From positions 36,792,896-36,856,895 of the forward strand of contig NC_063054.1 in assembly GCF_018812025.1 (NCBI RefSeq): a stretch of DNA of 64,000 nucleotides. Reading direction: 5' to 3'. The DNA comes from Megalobrama amblycephala (taxonomy: Eukaryota; Chordata; Actinopteri; Cypriniformes; Xenocyprididae). Shown here one piece after another: positions 26,201 through 33,560 of the stretch. The position numbers and the translations under genes are program-made. How positions within the stretch are numbered: the stretch's first letter is position 1; each line of letters opens with the position of its first letter. Below the pieces are notes generated by a model. That model was not told the DNA's origin. It made no database searches and saw only the letters and a program-made list of their open reading frames with translations.

Positions 26201-27825
26201 TTAAATTGTTTTATTCGATGGTGAAAACAAGCTCCCATAATGCAATCTTGGAGAGAGATTTTAAAAAAAATCTAACTGACCCCAAACTTTTCAACGGTAG
26301 AGTATATTAAATTATTTTGCAAATATTGAATATAGAGACAAATTATAGGATTAGTTCACTACTGAATTAAAATTTCCTGATAATTTACTCGCCCCCATGT
26401 CATCCAAGATGTTCATGTCTTTCTTTCTTCAGTCGAAAAGAAATGAAGATTTTTGAGAAAAACATTCCAGGATTTTTCTCCATATAGTGGACTTCACTGG
26501 GGTTCAACGGGTTCAAAATATCAGTTTCAGTGCAGCTTCAAAGAGCTCTACATGATCCCAGACGAGAAATAAGAGTCTAATCTAGTGAAACGATCGCTCA
26601 TTTTATAAAAAAAAATAAAGATTATATACTTTTTAACCAGAAATGCTCATCTTGCACTGCTCTGAGATGTGCCACGCATTACGTAATCATGCTGGAAAGG
26701 TCATGGAAGTACCGCGGTAGGGCGAAAAACATCTCATTTTCTCCTCCAACATCAAAATCGCCCGACATCACTGTTTTACCTTTTTTTGTAAAGGCTGTTT
26801 GACTTAGTCTTTGCACGTTCGCTTTGTAAACACTGGATCGATACTTCCGTCTACGTCACGTGTGACCTTTCCAACATGATTACGTAATGCGTGGCGCATC
26901 ACAGAGCAGTGCAAGATGAGCATTTGTGATTAAAAAGTATATAATTTTAATTTTTTTTTTAGAAAATGACCAATGTTTTCTCTAGATAAGACTCTTATTT
27001 CTCATCTGGGATCATGTAGAGCTCTTTGAAGCTGCACTGAAACTGATATTTTAAACCCGTTGAACCCCATTGAAGTCCACTATATGAAGAAAAATCCTGG
27101 AACGTTTTCATCAAAAACCTTCATTTCTTTTTGACTGAAGAATGAAAGACATGAACATCTTGGATGACATGGAGGAGAGTAAATTATCAGGACATTTGAA
27201 TTCTGAAGTGAACTAATCCTTTAACGTAGCAACGACATGTGATCAATAAAGATGCCCATGCACACATTTTGACATTATGAGTATTGCTATGCAAACATAT
27301 AATAGTAAGAGAACAACAGAATGATCTAGTTTTTATGTCCCAGTGCAGAACAGATGCTCACCTCAGCGTGGCCATGTTGGGTTGGTTCTGGAGATGCTCT
27401 TGCCAGTGATGCTGCATGCAGAAACAGCGCACGCCCTGCACACAGCAGGAGCCCATGTGAAGCGCTGCGGGAGACACGGCGCTCTGGAAGAGAGCGCAAT
27501 CCTGCTGGTTCCCGTTACAGCAGACGGGCTGCCGAGGAGAGCAGTAAACGCAGCAGGCTGGCGGCAGGGCGTTGGGCAACAGAACGGCCAACCTCTGAGA
27601 ATCTGTGGAAGAGGAGCTCGGCGAAGATGGACGCGCACTTCCGTTCGTTTTCAGCCCGCCGTTCTGCCCCGAGCGCGTCAGCTGGGTCTGCTCGTCGGGC
27701 TGTGTGGACGCCGACACTCCCTGGTCCTCGTCTGGGTTTTCGTTGGCATTGGTGGCAGGGTAAGCTGTCGAGGATCTGCCGTTGCTGAGGGGCCGGAGGT
27801 CGCTGAAGCCCTCGCTCAGGGCCAT
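2011..27825 (-). CDS. disp1: Dispatched homolog 1, complete seven-exon coding region
   Basis: The coding sequence is the join, in transcription order, of 27825-27362, 12673-12644, 12458-12335, 7679-7552, 6596-6499, 5765-5668 and 5568-2011. Every junction has GT/AG ends and compatible phase. The total of 4500 nt encodes 1499 residues plus stop, close to the family length of about 1460-1520. Dispatched-1 is a multi-pass membrane protein of the RND/Patched class with a sterol-sensing domain; it releases cholesterol-modified Hedgehog from producing cells. The sequence shows transmembrane segment 1 in exon 3, a furin-like site in exon 5, the sterol-sensing domain at about residues 489-643 with the GADDAF motif, and a second transmembrane block with [10 protein letters not shown]. 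Both acidic motifs, which in this family are needed for the cation-driven transport cycle, are intact. I see no frameshift or premature stop, so the gene appears functional. Confidence 0.96.
5668..5765 (-). CDS. disp1: disp1 coding exon 6 (extracellular loop 1)
   Basis: A CTAAAG acceptor and a CGG|GTATGT donor bound 98 nt, residues 282-314. The product is [20 protein letters not shown] followed by [13 protein letters not shown]. The first glycine codon is split with the preceding exon. It closely follows the vertebrate Dispatched-1 loop sequence (SRVVFTS..G..LWN..AIKSMCN). Confidence 0.95.
6102..6268. mobile_element. MITE family A, fragment (in disp1 intron)
   Basis: It contains the family core (ATCATGTGACACTGAAGACT) and ends in the terminal motif CCCCAAACTTTTGAATGGTA. 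The same sequence recurs near 15.5, 23.4, 23.9, 25.8, 43.5, 50.1, 51.6, 55.4, 56.9, 58.0 and 59.7 kb. It is a non-coding DNA-transposon-like repeat that I recognise as abundant in cyprinids but cannot name with certainty. Confidence 0.75.
6499..6596 (-). CDS. disp1: disp1 coding exon 5 (extracellular loop with furin-like site)
   Basis: A CTGTTTTAG acceptor and a CCAG|GTGAGT donor bound 98 nt, residues 249-281 plus one base. It reads [20 protein letters not shown] and ends in DSFFCDVP. The dibasic run RKKR (about residues 262-265) sits where Dispatched-1 is known to be cleaved by furin-type convertases in extracellular loop 1. Confidence 0.95.
6650..7551. other. disp1 intron, unique sequence
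   Basis: Mostly repeat-free intron between coding exons 5 and 4. The part at about 6840-7130 is relatively GC-balanced, with TAAT-type motifs (GCTAATTATTCATT near 6894). I see no exon or transposon end. It could hold an enhancer, but this is only a guess. Confidence 0.35.
7552..7679 (-). CDS. disp1: disp1 coding exon 4 (start of first extracellular loop)
   Basis: I found this exon by reading the minus strand for the expected continuation. After a TTATTAG acceptor it encodes [20 protein letters not shown] and continues to ADEQAK, then two bases before a GTAACA donor. It covers residues 207-248. The 128-nt length leaves phase 2, completed by the first T of the next exon to give serine, exactly as in vertebrate Dispatched-1 (AKSHQDD). 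Confidence 0.94.
7925..7990. mobile_element. hAT-like terminus, left side
   Basis: The sequence CAGGATGCACC followed by ..AAATGAAAATTC resembles the common fish hAT terminus CAGGGATGCACCGAAA. A matching inverted terminus is at 12260-12310. The two could bound one large element, but flanking bases are A-rich, so no target duplication can be scored. Confidence 0.5.
8145..8700 (-). pseudogene. Decayed LINE fragment with RNase H domain (I/Nimb-like)
   Basis: A minus-strand open stretch (8624-8397) translates to [20 protein letters not shown], the RNase H signature found in I-clade LINEs. Upstream bases (to about 8700) can be read as [15 protein letters not shown], a decayed form of the TDS.SCLQAI motif with the catalytic aspartate lost. 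Downstream to about 8230 an interrupted frame recalls the C-terminal VKHIL..CP zinc-knuckle region. A (TAA)n tract at 8143-8164 marks the 3' tail, as expected for this strand. It is a dead 5'-truncated copy inside the disp1 intron. Confidence 0.7.
9000..9268. repeat. Probable MITE remnant left of the 42-bp array
   Basis: The stretch contains transposon-like phrases (GATCCGATCTGTCCGCTTAC near 9100 and CCTGCTTACACGTTTGTGGG near 9222) that I associate with fish hAT-type MITEs. The ends are not resolved. Confidence 0.35.
9330..12120. repeat. 42-bp tandem array, about 65 units
   Basis: Units are 42 bases. Each contains GATTTGCTAAATCGTGCGGA and a perfect 7-bp inverted repeat (AAATCGT / ACGATTT) around GCGG. 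Because 42 is divisible by three, several frames stay open for hundreds of codons and translate to repeats such as [14 protein letters not shown]; this is not a protein. The left part shows a higher-order period near 252 bp (six units), marked by a variant with CATTACGTTTTCTACG at about 9551, 9930, 10182 and 10435. The right part is more homogeneous. Confidence 0.93.
12121..12215. repeat. Inverted copies of the 42-bp unit at the right edge of the array
   Basis: From about 12145 the unit appears in the opposite orientation (ATGATTTAGCAAATCGA, AATAGTAAATCGT), so the array folds back on itself just before the right terminal repeat. Confidence 0.8.
12260..12310. mobile_element. hAT-like terminus, right side
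   Basis: On the minus strand it reads TAGGGATGCACCGAAATTCC, a standard fish hAT-type terminus, ending at 12309 only 26 bases from the disp1 exon 3 donor. It may pair with the terminus at 7925. Confidence 0.55.
12335..12458 (-). CDS. disp1: disp1 coding exon 3 (transmembrane segment 1)
   Basis: The exon runs from an AATTGCAG acceptor to a CTGCAG|GTGAGC donor and covers residues 165-206. It opens [10 protein letters not shown] and contains the first hydrophobic helix, about residues 173-196, ending [12 protein letters not shown]. The segment is nearly invariant in vertebrate Dispatched-1. A transposon-borne 42-bp tandem array starts about 120 bases downstream in the next intron. Confidence 0.95.
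12644..12673 (-). CDS. disp1: disp1 coding exon 2 (30-nt microexon)
   Basis: A CTTTCAG acceptor precedes the exon and a GTAAGC donor follows it. It completes a serine codon and encodes PPRPFRFPK plus two bases, residues 155-164. The PFRFPK motif just before the first membrane segment is a recognisable Dispatched-1 signature (PFK/RLPK in mammals). It is too short for gene finders to see easily, and phase and homology support it. Confidence 0.88.
12674..14242. other. disp1 large intron, mostly unique sequence
   Basis: First part of the 14.7-kb intron after coding exon 1 (transcription runs right to left). Several open frames of 75-140 codons occur on both strands, but they match no family I know and lack context. 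I treat the stretch as intron without recognised features. Confidence 0.5.
14247..14900. mobile_element. TTAA-target MITE
   Basis: Flanked by TTAA on both sides (14243-14246 and 14901-14904). The ends are inverted: CCCTCTGGAGC at the left, and GCACCAAAGGA at the right, which reads TCCTTTGGTGC. A TTAA target site suggests piggyBac- or Kolobok-type mobilisation. No coding sequence is present. Confidence 0.6.
15006..15582. mobile_element. MITE family A, interrupted copy
   Basis: It starts with TTTTGGGTCAGTAAG and ends in the family core (GGATCATGTGACACTGAAGA, then GCTGAAAATTC). The middle, about 15115-15235, is unlike other copies and looks inserted or diverged. The second end is missing. Confidence 0.65.
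16042..16315. mobile_element. TTAA-type MITE family B, truncated copy
   Basis: It starts right after TTAA (16038-16041) with AGGGGAACTATAACACCCC and then AGATGTAATATAAGTCTCTG. It shares long stretches with 17838-18586, 20994-21710 and 45093-45520. It is cut after AATCTCACGCAGCCAAAATG. Confidence 0.7.
16955..17252. mobile_element. TTAA-type MITE fragment
   Basis: GC-box-like GGGGCGGGGC and CCAATCAGAGCAC phrases are followed by an end reading ATAATAGGTGCCCTTTGAG, similar to the right end of the 46.6-48.2 kb element. Probably a partial copy of a related family. Confidence 0.45.
17838..18586. mobile_element. TTAA-type MITE family B, near-complete copy
   Basis: Opposite orientation to the copy at 16 kb. 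It ends GGGTCCCCT immediately before TTAA (18587-18590). It includes GGGGGCGGGGCCATGTTGGG and the shared CTTTAGTTAGTGTGTAATGT start, also found inverted at the right end of the element at 47336-47993. It is nearly repeated in direct orientation at 20994-21710. Confidence 0.7.
19338..19427. repeat. (TA)n microsatellite, about 90 bp
   Basis: A nearly pure TA dinucleotide run, preceded by A- and T-rich tracts. It lies in the disp1 intron. Confidence 0.97.
19607..19860. repeat. MITE fragment (GTTCACCCGAGGAACGATAA type)
   Basis: It begins CCCGTTCACCCGAGGAACGA, resembling a common fish element with the consensus GTTCACACCAAGAACGATAA, and contains the usual CTGATTGGCTGTCATTG phrase. A related fragment in the opposite orientation lies at about 45525-45810. 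Confidence 0.5.
19861..20990. other. disp1 intron, unique sequence
   Basis: No transposon end or exon recognised. Open frames of 70-150 codons (for example minus strand 20730-20281) have no family resemblance or splice context that I can support. Confidence 0.45.
20994..21710. mobile_element. TTAA-type MITE family B, second direct copy
   Basis: It shares the whole block from AACTTTAGTTAGTGTGTAAT to GGAGACACCAGAGA with 17838-18586 in the same orientation, about 3.1 kb apart. It lacks the final CCCCT-TTAA end. Confidence 0.7.
21711..23160. other. disp1 intron with one (CA)n tract
   Basis: Mostly unique sequence. A (CA)n microsatellite of about 45 bp lies at 22181-22226. No exon was seen. AT-rich beyond 22850. 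Confidence 0.6.
23167..23217. repeat. (TA)n microsatellite
   Basis: A TA run of about 50 bp directly left of the fold-back MITE at 23221. Such elements often target TA-rich DNA. Confidence 0.95.
23221..24162. mobile_element. Composite fold-back MITE (family A, two inverted halves)
   Basis: The outer ends are near-perfect inverted copies: ACAGTACAGTCCAAAAGTTT with GGAACCACTAAG at the left, and CTTAGTGGTTCC with AAACTTTTGGACTGTACTGT at the right. The left half (to about 23625) and right half (from about 23650) carry the same family core in opposite orientations. A complete inner-type end (CACTACCGTTCAAAAGTTTG) sits at the centre, about 23629-23648. Confidence 0.85.
24165..25300. other. disp1 intron: AT-rich tract then unique sequence
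   Basis: 24165-24800 is low-complexity AT DNA with recurrent ATAAATAGTAAATA-like phrases, a decayed tandem pattern. 24800-25300 is unique and more GC-balanced, with no recognised feature. Confidence 0.5.
25308..26302. mobile_element. MITE family A copy carrying two other insertions
   Basis: It starts TTTACACTACAGTTCAAAAC and ends CCCCAAACTTTTCAACGGTA, the two family A termini. Inside are a foreign AT-rich repeat (about 25345-25565, containing TTAGTACTTATAAAGCACAT) and a second MITE at 25924-26237. The family core is intact between them. Confidence 0.75.
25924..26237. mobile_element. hAT-like MITE with CAATTCTGACTTT core (family C)
   Basis: The ends are inverted: GGACGCTTGTTTCTGCCACT at the left, and ATGGTGAAAACAAGCTCCCA at the right. 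Flanking octamers AAATGCAA and TAATGCAA match at 7 of 8 bases, which suggests an 8-bp target duplication. The interior is a short palindromic series of ACAATTCTGACTTTATAACT-type words. This is the presumed source of the giant array at 34.3-40.3 kb. Confidence 0.7.
26345..27223. mobile_element. Fold-back MITE with long inverted arms
   Basis: Ends read AGGATTAGTTCAC and GTGAACTAATCCT, the latter followed by TTAA. The left arm (for example CATCTTGCACTGCTCTGAGA near 26648) recurs inverted in the right arm (ACAGAGCAGTGCAAGATGAG near 26900). The two arms of about 400 bp flank a short centre. No coding capacity. Confidence 0.75.
27362..27825 (-). CDS. disp1: disp1 coding exon 1 (start codon, cytoplasmic N-terminus)
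   Basis: The exon holds ATG at 27825-27823 and ends at a CTGAG|GTGAGC donor, giving residues 1-154 plus two bases. The product begins [10 protein letters not shown] and is rich in serine, proline, cysteine and histidine, with clusters such as CCVYC and a closing NQPNMATL. This resembles the poorly conserved cytoplasmic N-terminus of vertebrate Dispatched-1, which also opens with MA.S.G. and carries Cys/His-rich repeats. The phase (two bases left over) matches the single-base start of the next exon. The segment is clearly more GC-rich than its surroundings. The intron that follows is about 14.7 kb. Confidence 0.9.
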
Positions 27826-27867
27826 GATCCTTCCTGCCCACGGACCACACGCTGATCAGGACTTGAT
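27826..27867 (-). other. disp1: disp1 5' untranslated part of the first coding exon, with splice acceptor
   Basis: Upstream of the ATG on the minus strand, a pyrimidine-containing tract followed by TTTGCAG (AG at 27869-27868) forms an acceptor, so this exon would start at 27867 with 42 bases of 5' UTR. This implies at least one non-coding exon further upstream. Confidence 0.6.
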
Positions 27868-30237
27868 CTGCAAATACACACACAATCACGGTCACTCGTG
27901 TACTGAGAACAGTTACACGCATCGATAACTAACTAACTACACCTTTAGATGAGGCTGAAGCGATTGAATGTGTGTGGAAACCAGTGTTATTTTGGTATCA
28001 TTGAGACACTATTATACTTATTTTGAATTTTAATTTTTAATTTTAGTTTTAGAAATTTTATGTTGGTGTTATTTTGATTAGCCTTTTTTTTTTTTTTTTT
28101 TAAATATGTCTATATAGTTTTTAATCATTTGTATTTTTTTTTTTTATTTATTTCATATTTTAGAACATATTAAACAATGAAAATTAGTTTTATTTTTTTA
28201 TTTTTTTTATTTTAGTTAAAATTGATTTTAATTTCAACTAACTAAAATTATTGTTTTATGGTTTATTTTTTCTAGTAAGTGAATCATTGGATTGATTCAA
28301 ACCAACAACTAAAGAGTCCGAGAGTGAATCACTGAAATGAACCGACTCATAAGAGTCGTTTGTTTACAAATCTTTTTGACGGTCTTGATTCTGAAAGTAT
28401 TTTGCTCTTTTACTTTCTTCATAGAGTTTTAAAATTCTTAGATCAAAACGTTTTAACCAAACCAACATACTCCGAGATGAATCACAACATTAAAGCAAAT
28501 AAATTGATTAAAAAATTTGAAAATGCATTTTTATAGATTTTTAAATTATAGTTTATTTATGTCTATATAGTTTTTGATTATTTCATATTTTAGCACATTA
28601 AATTAACACAAACTAAATAAAATTAGAAATGTAGAAAGTAAAAATTTCACTTTATTTTAACTCAAATTTATTTATTTCAATAAATAAAAAAAATAATGGT
28701 TTTAGTTTTGCTTTTTAACTATAATAATCCTGGTAAAAACATAAAAAAATATAACAATTCAGGTTCTGATTCCACTTAAAACAGATTTTGTTGTTAATTT
28801 CAGTTCTTTAATTATTCACATAATGAGTGAATCATTAGATTGATTCATGAGTTTGAGACTGAATCACTCATAAGAGTCGTTTGTTCACAAGTTTTTTTGA
28901 TTCTTAAAGTATTTTGCCTGTTTATTTTCTCCATAGAGATTTAAAAAAAAAAAAAAAAATTAAAAAGTTAACCAAACCAACAAACTCCACAACTTTACAA
29001 ACTCTAATTTAAAGCAAAAAATAAACTGATTATATATATATTAAATAATTCTTCTGTTAATATGCTTTACACTATTTTTAAAAAAAGGAAAAAATTTAAA
29101 ATAAATGAATAAATAAATGGAGCTTCTACAGAAGAATTCGTACATCTATAATGTTATTGCTAAAAATAATTTTCTCTATAAAGAAACTAAATGGGATTCT
29201 AGTTTCAGAACCGTCATCGTAACAATCTGAGGAAAAATCATTTGGTTGCAGCATTAAAAAAAAAAAAAAAAAAAAGAACCACTTCTTTGACTGCAAACCG
29301 GTTTTTGATTACTAACACTGGGGGAATATCAGGAAGAATGGCTTTGTGAACAAAGTGAATTTCAAAGGCGCTGTCTGATTGAAAAGAACAGGTTCAAACA
29401 CATTGGACAGACAGCAGAGGAGTCTACGTTTCATGGTATGCTTGAATTTCAGCCCCCATGGCCAGGAAATTGTTGCAGAGGAATGACATGGGCCGATATT
29501 AAATGTTACATTGGATGTTTTAAAGTGCAAACCATGCATATCACAGTAAAATAAGATCCAACCGTATTAACTCAGGTAAACGCACAGTTGTGATACTGGA
29601 ACTTTGCCCAGACACACACACACCGACGCCATGGTCAGCGCTTTCTGTGAAGTAAATCACCCACGTTCTTACGTGACAGGTGGAGACCTGCAAGACTCCA
29701 TTGGAAAACGAAGATCGTCTCAAACCACAGACCAAATCTTTGCTTAAAAAACACCCCACCGAGCATCCAAAATAAGTGGCCAAGATCATGAAAGATCTCA
29801 TTTGATATAGTGGTGAGCAGGTTTCCCCTCTGACTGTCCAGTGTGTGTGCTGTAAACACAGTGTCCAAAATACCCTCTCGCACCAACAAATCCGGTTGTG
29901 TTCGCAGTTGAACCGCATCCATTTAAAAAGCAGGCAGATAGAGAGCGCTTTCTGAAAAGGGAAACCCGAGGGAGGGAAAACACATGGAGCTCTATGAATG
30001 CTCAGTGTAATGCTGGACGCCTCACGAGGCCCACAAGGATGACGCACAAGGAGGAGATAACCACCAAAATGTTTAAACAATTATCAGCCCTCAAGGAATA
30101 AATATATATCCTGCTGGCCTAGGCACAAAAGAGAGATGGACACATTAAAGCAATGATTATCTCTCAAAATGTGTCGAGACAAATGTAAATTTTTCTAACT
30201 ATATAGTATAGAGTGTCCTCGAGAAGTATTTGGACAT
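27868..30237. other. Presumed first (5' UTR) intron of disp1, no gene seen
   Basis: 28020-29040 is AT-rich and contains a local direct duplication (see separate entry). 29300-30120 is unique and GC-balanced, with open minus-strand frames of up to 179 codons that match nothing I know. No transposon ends were seen in the latter part. Confidence 0.45.
28020..29040. repeat. Local direct duplication, two copies of about 0.5 kb
   Basis: Words shared in the same order about 540-560 bases apart include GTCTATATAGTTTTT, GTGAATCATT.GATTGATTCA, CATAAGAGTCGTTTGTT, AAAGTATTTTGC and AACCAAACCAACA. The copies have diverged with many small gaps. Confidence 0.65.
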
Positions 30238-30241
30238 TTAA

Positions 30242-30919
30242 AGTGTTAATTCACAGAAAAATAAAAATTCTGTCATTAATTACTCACCCTCATGTCGTTC
30301 CACACCCGTAAGACTTTAGTTCATCTTCGGAACACAAATTAAGATATTTTTGATGAAATCCGTGAGGCCCGCATTGACAGCAAAATTATTAACACTTTCA
30401 GATGCCCAGAAAGAATATTTAAAACAGTTCAAAATAACGACTTTTCAAGTGCAATATCTAGTGATGGCCGATTTCAAAACACAAATCAAAGCTTCACAAA
30501 TCTTTTGTTTCGAATCAGTGGTTCGGATCACGTATCAAACTGCCAAAAGAACGTGAACTATTGAAATTTCTAAACTCTTATGACGTAACAAAGCCTGAAA
30601 TCACGTGACTTTGGTGCTCTGAACCACTGATTCGAAACAAAAGATTCGTAAAGCCGTGTTTTGAAATCGGCCATCACTAGATATTGTCATAACGTCGTTA
30701 TTTTGTTTTTTTGCTGCACAAAAAGTATTCTCGTCGCTGCATAACATTAAGGGTGAAACACTGTTTTAAATATGTTTTTGTACCTTTCTGGACATTGAAA
30801 GTGTTAATTATCGGTTTTTATCAAAAATATCTTAATTTGTGTTCCGAAGATGAACGAAGGTCTTCTTGGAACGACATGAGCGCGAGTAATAAATTTTCAT
30901 TTTTGGGTGAACTAACCCT
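30242..30919. mobile_element. TTAA-target fold-back MITE
   Basis: Bounded by TTAA at 30238-30241 and 30920-30923. Ends read AGTGTTAATTCAC and GTGAACTAACCCT. The arms are long inverted copies (for example CATCTTCGGAACACAAATTA at the left and TAATTTGTGTTCCGAAGATG at the right). Confidence 0.8.
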
Positions 30920-30923
30920 TTAA

Positions 30924-32413
30924 AGGCACAATATGTAAGTTTATCCACTAGAGGTCGGTTATTCAAAACAATAACGGCATTTGATGGTGCCGTGAATGAG
31001 CGTGGAATCATGGGAGTTGTCGTCTTCACCTCCACAGCTGATGAAAGCAATCCGACAGATTTGTGTTCATGGATGAGCAAATGTATTAAAGTTTATTAAC
31101 GTTATTGTGGTATGAAGCGAGACCGCGGGACATTTTTAATGTCAGCCTATGTCTTCCCTGAATTTTGTTACCGTTATGTTTTATCACTTAAATTCACATT
31201 ACTTTATTCAATTCTAATGAAACTGCCACAAGTGCTGAATACTCATTCAGGTCAGTTTATCTGACGAATTAAAATTGTTGGTTAACGCAGCACTGTTTTA
31301 CTTGGTCAAAACAAGTGTGTTGAAAGTTATATTATAACGTTACTCTGTGTGTTCGCTCAGCGGCTGCTATGAGACACTTGTTGCACATTGCAGTAAGCTA
31401 GATCGATATTAGAATATCATATTAATAAACGTTGAATGGTTTGTGTTGCTAAATGGCATGCAATTAATTTTAAAACATTGTATGGTGGAGAAAATGCTGT
31501 ATTACTGTTACTACAAATAAAAGTCTTTCTGATTAGGCCATGTTAGCACATGTGACAGAATAGTGTTACAAACATGTTACTCACGATAAATCAAGAAAAC
31601 AAGAGATTCAAACAATAGCTATGTTTCCATCCACCTATTTTTATGCGCATTTTGGGATATTGCATCAAAAAATACTGGATGAAAACACCAAGATGCGCAT
31701 AAATTCTAAAAATGTGCATAAAAAAAAATTTGCTCGATTGAGTCGGACAAATTTTCAATGCGATAAAAAAAAACATGCGCATAAACTATGATGGAATCGC
31801 ATTTACCGAATAAATTCCTTGATGCACATAAAAAAAAAAAAATGATGCCGTCAAATGTGACTTTGACGGCATAACTGTACTAACCAGCAGAAAAATCTTG
31901 TTGCAAAGCATCTGAAATGCTGTTTTGGTCATTCAGAAGTCTGTCATCAATGTGGTTCGGTATAATTCCTCCCTGGACTGTCTGACTCACTGGATGAAAA
32001 CAGCACTTTATTCGCAAACGTTTTTTGCGATATTGCAATTTTGCGCATTAGTTAAATTTGCAACTTTGGATGGAAACATAGCTAATAAGATTAACCATGT
32101 TGAGCTAAATAACAATGATTAGTTTTCTGTTGATGAATGTATCCAAACAGTTGCTCACATGTCTAATAAAACAATATATTAATGCGTCTTCAGTGTTTCA
32201 ATGGTTAAAATAAAATTGGAAATCGAGGGTAACGCGGATATGACGTCATTGACAAGAGATGCAATGACACGGGACGTCACACTTGTTAAAATAGAAGATT
32301 TAAACAAGATTTAGTTGGAAACATTTGGGATAATGCAAGTACACAAGTCAACACAATGAACTGTGCTAGTGGTTTTTGGATATTTTAATCCAAAAATCTT
32401 ACATATTGTGCCT
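30924..32413. mobile_element. TTAA-target element with nested insertion
   Basis: It starts immediately after the shared TTAA with AGGCACAATATGTAAG and ends CTTACATATTGTGCCT before TTAA (32414-32417): perfect 16-bp inverted ends. It contains another inverted-repeat element at 31616-32085. No transposase frame was seen, so it is non-autonomous. Confidence 0.85.
31616..32085. mobile_element. Nested MITE with TAGCTATGTTTCCATCCA ends
   Basis: Perfect inverted ends TAGCTATGTTTCCATCCA and TGGATGGAAACATAGCTA. The interior is a set of TTGCGCAT / ATGCGCATAAA words in both orientations. Inserted inside the TTAA element. Confidence 0.85.
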
Positions 32414-32417
32414 TTAA

Positions 32418-33016
32418 GTCACACTTATGATGGTGTGGATGCCATTGCATTATAAAATGAACTGAATCTGAATGTTTCCATCATGTTTTAAGTCTCACTA
32501 TCTTTAGTGGATGTATGAAGTCAGTTCTCCTCAAGTTCACACAGGTGTCCGCAGAGAAATCACATTAAATATCAACATAATTTCACAAAGTGACACAGAA
32601 CTGTTTGTCTTCATTTTGAGTCTGATGACTTCATGTATTGTTTTATCAATCCAAATAGTATCCGTAAAGTGTATTTGTGCTATAATTCTGAAAAATAATG
32701 GACCAGGTTGGCAACAAAAAAATGCATCATGACGACCAACTTTGAATTTGGACAAAAAAGTAATACTGAATACTCAAACATGCACAAGTTGTAATTAATT
32801 TTCTTTTTAACGTAATTGACAGGATAAGAGCAGAACAAGCAGTAACATGAAAAAACACACATTCATTCCTTTAATTAACTAAAAGAGTGATTCATGGGAC
32901 ATCCCAATAGAACATGAAGAGCTAAAAGGAAGATAGATAGATAGAATCGTGTCAAAGTGAAACATAATGGTTACACATGATTAAAAAAAAAAAAGGACAA
33001 ACTTCTGGTCACTTAC
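32418..33016. other. Unique AT-rich sequence
   Basis: No recognisable gene, transposon end or tandem repeat, except a short GATA run near 32935-32944 and an A tract near 32984. Confidence 0.5.
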
Positions 33017-33560
33017 AGAGATTAGGACAGATCCCAGGTTTCCATTCCTTTTAGACTCATAACATAAAGCCAAAACTGATTTAAAAGAGTCTTTTAGTGA
33101 GACAGGCTAAGATGTAATCATATATTATGTGCAGATATCTTCATCAGTCGCATTATCGTTTCAATATATCATCTGCTCAAGCGGCAACAATGTCTCTAAA
33201 CCGCGTTATTTACTCCTGGACGCGACAAACTTTTGCGCCACAAACATCCAAACAAACGCGTCCGAAACTCCGTCAACAAACTTAAACTCTGCTCTAAAAG
33301 TACAGTTTCATAAGCGGAGACCGAATAATATTCTTCAATCACAATAAAACGCTGTAATCCTTTCGAAAGGAGCGAGTTATATCATGCATTTGCTGAGAAC
33401 AACGGAGCGCGTTCAAACACTCCATCTACGCGACGCAACAAACTACAGCGCTTCCATGAAGCCATCCAACCAGGCTGCCTACTCCGCAAGAGACGGAATC
33501 CCTGACGTCAGCGGTGCGTTGACCAATCAGAGAGCTTCCGCTATAATCAACAGAGCTGCA
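33017..33560 (-). promoter_or_regulatory. Candidate disp1 promoter and non-coding first exon
   Basis: On the minus strand a CCAAT box (33523-33527) and a perfect cAMP-response-type palindrome TGACGTCA (33503-33510) precede a relatively CpG-rich, repeat-free stretch. That stretch ends in a good splice donor, CTCT|GTAAGTG (exon end at 33017). This could be the non-coding exon 1 that splices to the acceptor at 27867. The inference rests on motifs and position only; no transcript evidence is available. Confidence 0.35.

Noticed and set aside
27343..27855. Plus-strand open frames (170 and 144 codons) over the first coding exon of disp1
   Set aside because: Shadows of the GC-rich disp1 exon on the opposite strand. 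Phase, splice sites and homology all support the minus strand.
29541..30080. Minus-strand frame of 179 codons
   Set aside because: No recognisable family, no splice context and no codon-usage signal by eye. It lies in the presumed 5' intron of disp1. It could be revisited if transcripts map here.
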